Position numbers and translations under genes: made by a program | Assembly: GCA_003481775.1 (NCBI GenBank) | Contig: QULU01000013.1 | Coordinates: 35,626-99,625 of the forward strand | Reading direction: 5' to 3' | From: Clostridiaceae bacterium OM02-2AC | GTDB lineage: Bacteria > Bacillota_I > Bacilli_A > Erysipelotrichales > Erysipelotrichaceae | Length of the DNA: 64,000 nt | The notes under the pieces: model-generated | Told to the model about the DNA's origin: nothing | The model's input: the letters and a program-made list of their open reading frames with translations, nothing else | Databases searched by the model: none | In this document: positions 60,234-64,000 of the stretch, piece by piece | Position numbering within the stretch: position 1 is the stretch's first letter | How the letters are laid out: every line of letters starts with the position of its first letter

Positions 60234-60457
60234 TCCAACACCTCCCCCTCAATGCAGGCCGCATCCTTATTACGCAAAATCAGCTGATTGCCTGCCGCAA
60301 AATACAGACAGGGATCCTGCATCGGCGCACTGCGCAGCTTGCGTATGTGCGTGCCCGGATAGATACCCAGATAAAATAAACGATCCTTCTCCTTTTTGCA
60401 CATATGAATATTCGTTACGACCATGGTTTTTCCCATGGCTGCATCACATAGCTTCAT
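60230..60457 (-). CDS. feoA: Ferrous iron transport protein A
   Basis: A 75-aa SH3-like cytoplasmic protein with VVTNIHMCKKEKDRLFYLGIY, PGTHIRKLRSAPMQDPC and LILRNKDAACIEGEVLE. The order L..LGI.PG....V matches FeoA, which is thought to aid FeoB. ATG 60457 has ACAGGTGATG nearby. First gene of feoAB. Confidence 0.9.
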   Translation of the reverse strand: MKLCDAAMGKTMVVTNIHMCKKEKDRLFYLGIYPGTHIRKLRSAPMQDPCLYFAAGNQLILRNKDAACIEGEVLE

Positions 60458-60551
60458 AATTCATCACCTGTTTTTCAGTATAGCGGACATGCGAAAAAAA
60501 CACCGTCATAAAAAGACGATGAAACGTGGTTCTATTTTTCATCACTTATGA

Positions 60552-61976
<1,425 letters not shown>

Positions 61977-61987
61977 GTAAAACATAA

Positions 61988-62014
61988 GCGGCTGTCGTAT
62001 GACGGCTGCTTTTT
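61988..62014 (+). terminator. Terminator of gdhA
   Basis: GCGGCTGTC, a GTAT loop and GACGGCTGC form a 9-bp stem with two G-T pairs, followed by TTTTT. Confidence 0.9.
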
Positions 62015-62254
62015 ACTTTTCAGAGACTTACCTGCGGTCAGCATCTCCTGCGTTAAGCGTTTATTTTGCAGAGAGTACGCTTTCCGTCTCCTTTTCCCAT
62101 TGCTTCCCCTTACGCAATATCCCTGTTTCTTACCCTTTTCTTACGGACTTCCTACAATACGCTTACAGCCCTATTCCTCTGCTTTTTCTTGTGCTATGCT
62201 GTATACGAAGAAGGCTTTCGCTGATAACATATAGAAAGCAGAAAGGAAATATGT

Positions 62255-62356
62255 ATGAAAGAATATCTGAATTGCATTGAATCAGGAAATATAAAGTGTA
62301 TCTCGTACGCTATGTGTGACCTTGTGCAAAGTATGGGAAGAACGAGCCTGGTATGA
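62255..62356 (+). CDS. Small ORF coupled to the 62353 gene (33 aa)
   Basis: A 33-codon frame starting MKEYLNCIESGNIKC. AGAAAGGAAAT precedes the ATG and its stop overlaps the next ATG (ATGA). It may act as a translational lead for the exported protein. Evidence is only the overlap and the ribosome site. Confidence 0.4.
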   Translation: MKEYLNCIESGNIKCISYAMCDLVQSMGRTSLV

Positions 62357-62622
62357 AACGAAAACGGATACTGTTTACAGCCCTCGCTGTATATCTCATA
62401 TACACCTGCTGTACGACTTCAGGAGCCATAAAGCTGCAGGCCCTGATCATCAGCCGCAATCCCGCTGTCTATTTGAACAGCACAGAGATTTCATATTTTG
62501 GAAAACCCTATTACACCTTTCAAAATGAGGTTACCGACTACGAAACAGCGAATCCACTGGGCGTATTTGAATGTCACCGTTATTTCATTTTTGTGACAGC
62601 AGAATATGTGGGATTTCCATAA
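62353..62622 (+). CDS. Small exported protein, unknown
   Basis: An 89-aa protein. MKRKRILFTALAVYLIYTCC is a likely signal peptide or anchor helix with two Cys. The rest (LQALIISRNPAVYLNSTEISY, PYYTFQNEVTDYETANPLG) is Tyr-rich and beta-like. No family known. It is coupled to the small ORF upstream by an ATGA overlap and is followed by a good terminator, which supports a real gene. Confidence 0.55.
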   Translation: MKRKRILFTALAVYLIYTCCTTSGAIKLQALIISRNPAVYLNSTEISYFGKPYYTFQNEVTDYETANPLGVFECHRYFIFVTAEYVGFP

Positions 62623-62627
62623 ACAAA

Positions 62628-62661
62628 AGCAATCACATCGCCGGAATGTGGTGGCTTTTTT
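62628..62661 (+). terminator. Terminator after the 62353 gene
   Basis: AGCAATCACAT pairs with ATGTGGTGGCT (one mismatch) around a 7-nt loop, followed by a run of T. Confidence 0.8.
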
Positions 62662-63121
62662 GAAGTTAGTTCATAGGATTGCTTCGTTTAAAGAACCAGA
62701 AGAATCGCCTGTGAAAACACATGCACGAAATGAAAAGCTGCAGGGAACGCATGAAATGTAAAGATACCGAGGGACAAGCAGAGTGCTGTATCACAATACA
62801 ATTCTACTCTCTATTTCAATACGTCTGAAAAAAGGTCATGCAGTGTACTTTCATTCCAATAGATATTTCTGCATCCTTATCGATAAAGTATGTCTGAGAG
62901 AAGGGATCGCACTGCTCTATCGCTACAACAGTTATTTCCTGCTTTCTCCATCTTAGCTTAAAGGAAGAGGGAATACTGTCCCCTAATTACATTAAATGGT
63001 CTGCTTTTCTTCAGCTTTAAAGGCTGAGGAAAAAGCAGGCACTGCACCGGCGCTTCTGCTGGAAGCTGCCTTTCTTTATCTAAAAGATATGCAATGATAT
63101 GTATTCCCTATGCCATATCAG
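62662..63121. other. Intergenic gap with a long imperfect inverted repeat
   Basis: About 460 bp without a gene. At 63001-63038 CTGCTTTTCTTCAGC and GCTGAGGAAAAAGCAG form a long stem with one bulge and a short loop; no T-run follows. Possibly a structured RNA or recombination scar; nothing more can be said. Confidence 0.5.
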
Positions 63122-63148
63122 AAAAAAAGCACACCGCGAGGTGTGCTT
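63122..63148 (-). terminator. Terminator of gmk
   Basis: On the minus strand AAGCACACC, a 4-nt loop and GGTGTGCTT form a 9-bp stem followed by seven T residues; it overlaps the last bases of the stop codon. Confidence 0.9.
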
Positions 63149-63719
63149 ACTCATCCAGCTCCATATGACGCTTGATAATTGTTGAAATCATATCAGCTGC
63201 CAGCTGCGGGTCATCATTGCATACGATATACTTGTAATTGTTGACCATTTTGATTTCCTTGCTTGCCTTTGCCAATCGCTGCTGCACGATTTCCTCCGGC
63301 TCGCTTCTTCTGCCCCGGATTCGTTTTTCCAATTCCTCCATGCTTGGCGGAATGATGAAAATCGTCAGTGCCTCCGGACATTTTTCACGTACCTGCGTAG
63401 CACCCTGCACTTCGATTTCCAGCAACACATTCTTGCCTTCATTACGCAGCTTCTCAACCTGTGACATTGGAGTACCATAGTAGTTTCCTACAAATTCTGC
63501 CCATTCCAAAAGCTCTCCGTCATGAATCGCCTGTTCAAATTCTTCCTTTGTTGTAAATATGTAATCAACGCCGTCCTGTTCACCCTGTCTTGGTGATCTG
63601 GTTGTCATGGAGATGGAATACGCCAGCTTTAAGGATTCATCATTCATAAAGCAATTACGCACTGTTCCTTTTCCTACGCCGCTTGGTCCGCTGATAATAA
63701 TCAATAAACCTTTTTTCAT
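63147..63719 (-). CDS. gmk: Guanylate kinase
   Basis: A 190-aa enzyme that phosphorylates GMP to GDP. P-loop SGPSGVGKG at residues 10-18, then TTRSPRQGEQDGVDYIF for GMP binding, GNYYGTP, and the lid region RIRGRRSE. ATG 63719 is chosen since AGGGGTG precedes it and the protein starts MKKGLLIIISGPSG like its family; an ATG 57 nt upstream adds unrelated residues. The upstream 280 bp hold two hairpins near the window end and no gene. Confidence 0.96.
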   Translation of the reverse strand: MKKGLLIIISGPSGVGKGTVRNCFMNDESLKLAYSISMTTRSPRQGEQDGVDYIFTTKEEFEQAIHDGELLEWAEFVGNYYGTPMSQVEKLRNEGKNVLLEIEVQGATQVREKCPEALTIFIIPPSMEELEKRIRGRRSEPEEIVQQRLAKASKEIKMVNNYKYIVCNDDPQLAADMISTIIKRHMELDE

Positions 63720-63939
63720 GAGCACACCCCTTACTATTCTTACATTCATTTTACTAGCGCAGGCAAGGTATGTCAAACGTGTTTCTGAATTTTTTTTGCT
63801 TTTTGAATAAATTAACTACGTTTTCGCAAAAATCGTGAAAAAGATAAAGAATCGCAATGGTGAATCAAAGTCCCTGCGAAGATTCATACATATTTATGAT
63901 GAATCACATACAATTCTCAATATGTATCAAATGTGCATA

Positions 63940-64000
63940 AAAGAGCTGTTTTTAACAGCCCAATGGCATCAACCTAAGGAAATTTGGTTGATGCTATTTT
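63940..64000. repeat. Two hairpins at the window end
   Basis: A dyad GAGCTGTT/AACAGCCC near 63943-63961 (T-run on the minus strand) is followed by GCATCAACC/GGTTGATGC (9 bp, near 63967-63995) with TATTTT on the plus strand. Probably terminators serving genes outside the window. Confidence 0.5.

Overview
The window is a chromosomal segment of a low-to-mid GC Gram-positive (Firmicutes) bacterium. Single-membrane features (lipoboxes, no outer-membrane genes), a spoIVFA/spoIVFB sporulation pair, Bacillus-type dnaB/dnaI primosome loaders, a Met T-box and many Erysipelotrichia-like paralogues suggest a gut Erysipelotrichia species near [Clostridium] innocuum. That species-level guess is inference; no database was searched.

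Layout. 1-16 kb is conserved core on the minus strand: pyk-pfkA glycolysis genes, a polA-mutM-coaE-dnaB-dnaI replication/repair operon, an orphan zinc-type solute-binding lipoprotein, spoIVFA-spoIVFB, an AI-2E-family permease, and a cell-shape/division cluster mreC-mreD-minC-minD preceded by radC (mreB is missing from its usual place). 16-17.3 kb holds a lipoprotein and tRNA-Ser(GGA).

17.3-36.5 kb is an accessory block and the most interesting part. Going upstream to downstream on the minus strand it has: a tyrosine recombinase (35333-36184); a 408-bp segment bounded by 27-bp inverted repeats, each itself a recombinase-type dyad (34821-34847 and 35256-35282), with outward-facing promoter-like sequences inside; a SnoaL-like/LytTR regulator; a 60-aa protein; a 3785-aa secreted modular surface protein; two-plus-one tandem membrane-anchored paralogues; a small secreted fibre-like subunit; a membrane-anchored surface protein; and a serine-recombinase-like protein that lacks its catalytic N-terminus. 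I read this as a phase-variable surface system whose operon promoter is flipped by the neighbouring recombinase. The right repeat followed by a T-run also looks like an intrinsic terminator that would stop transcription in one orientation.

36.5-64 kb returns to housekeeping and metabolic genes: degV, tRNA-His, a phasin-like/UbiB kinase pair, sbcD-sbcC-sirtuin, metNIQ under a Met-type T-box leader, an alpha/beta hydrolase, a TM2/SPFH zinc-ribbon pair, nicotinamide salvage (pncA-pncB), feoA-feoB iron uptake, glutamate dehydrogenase and guanylate kinase. Several gaps of 300-800 bp carry no convincing gene; one ORF (50549-51289) is an amidohydrolase-like protein that has lost its metal site.
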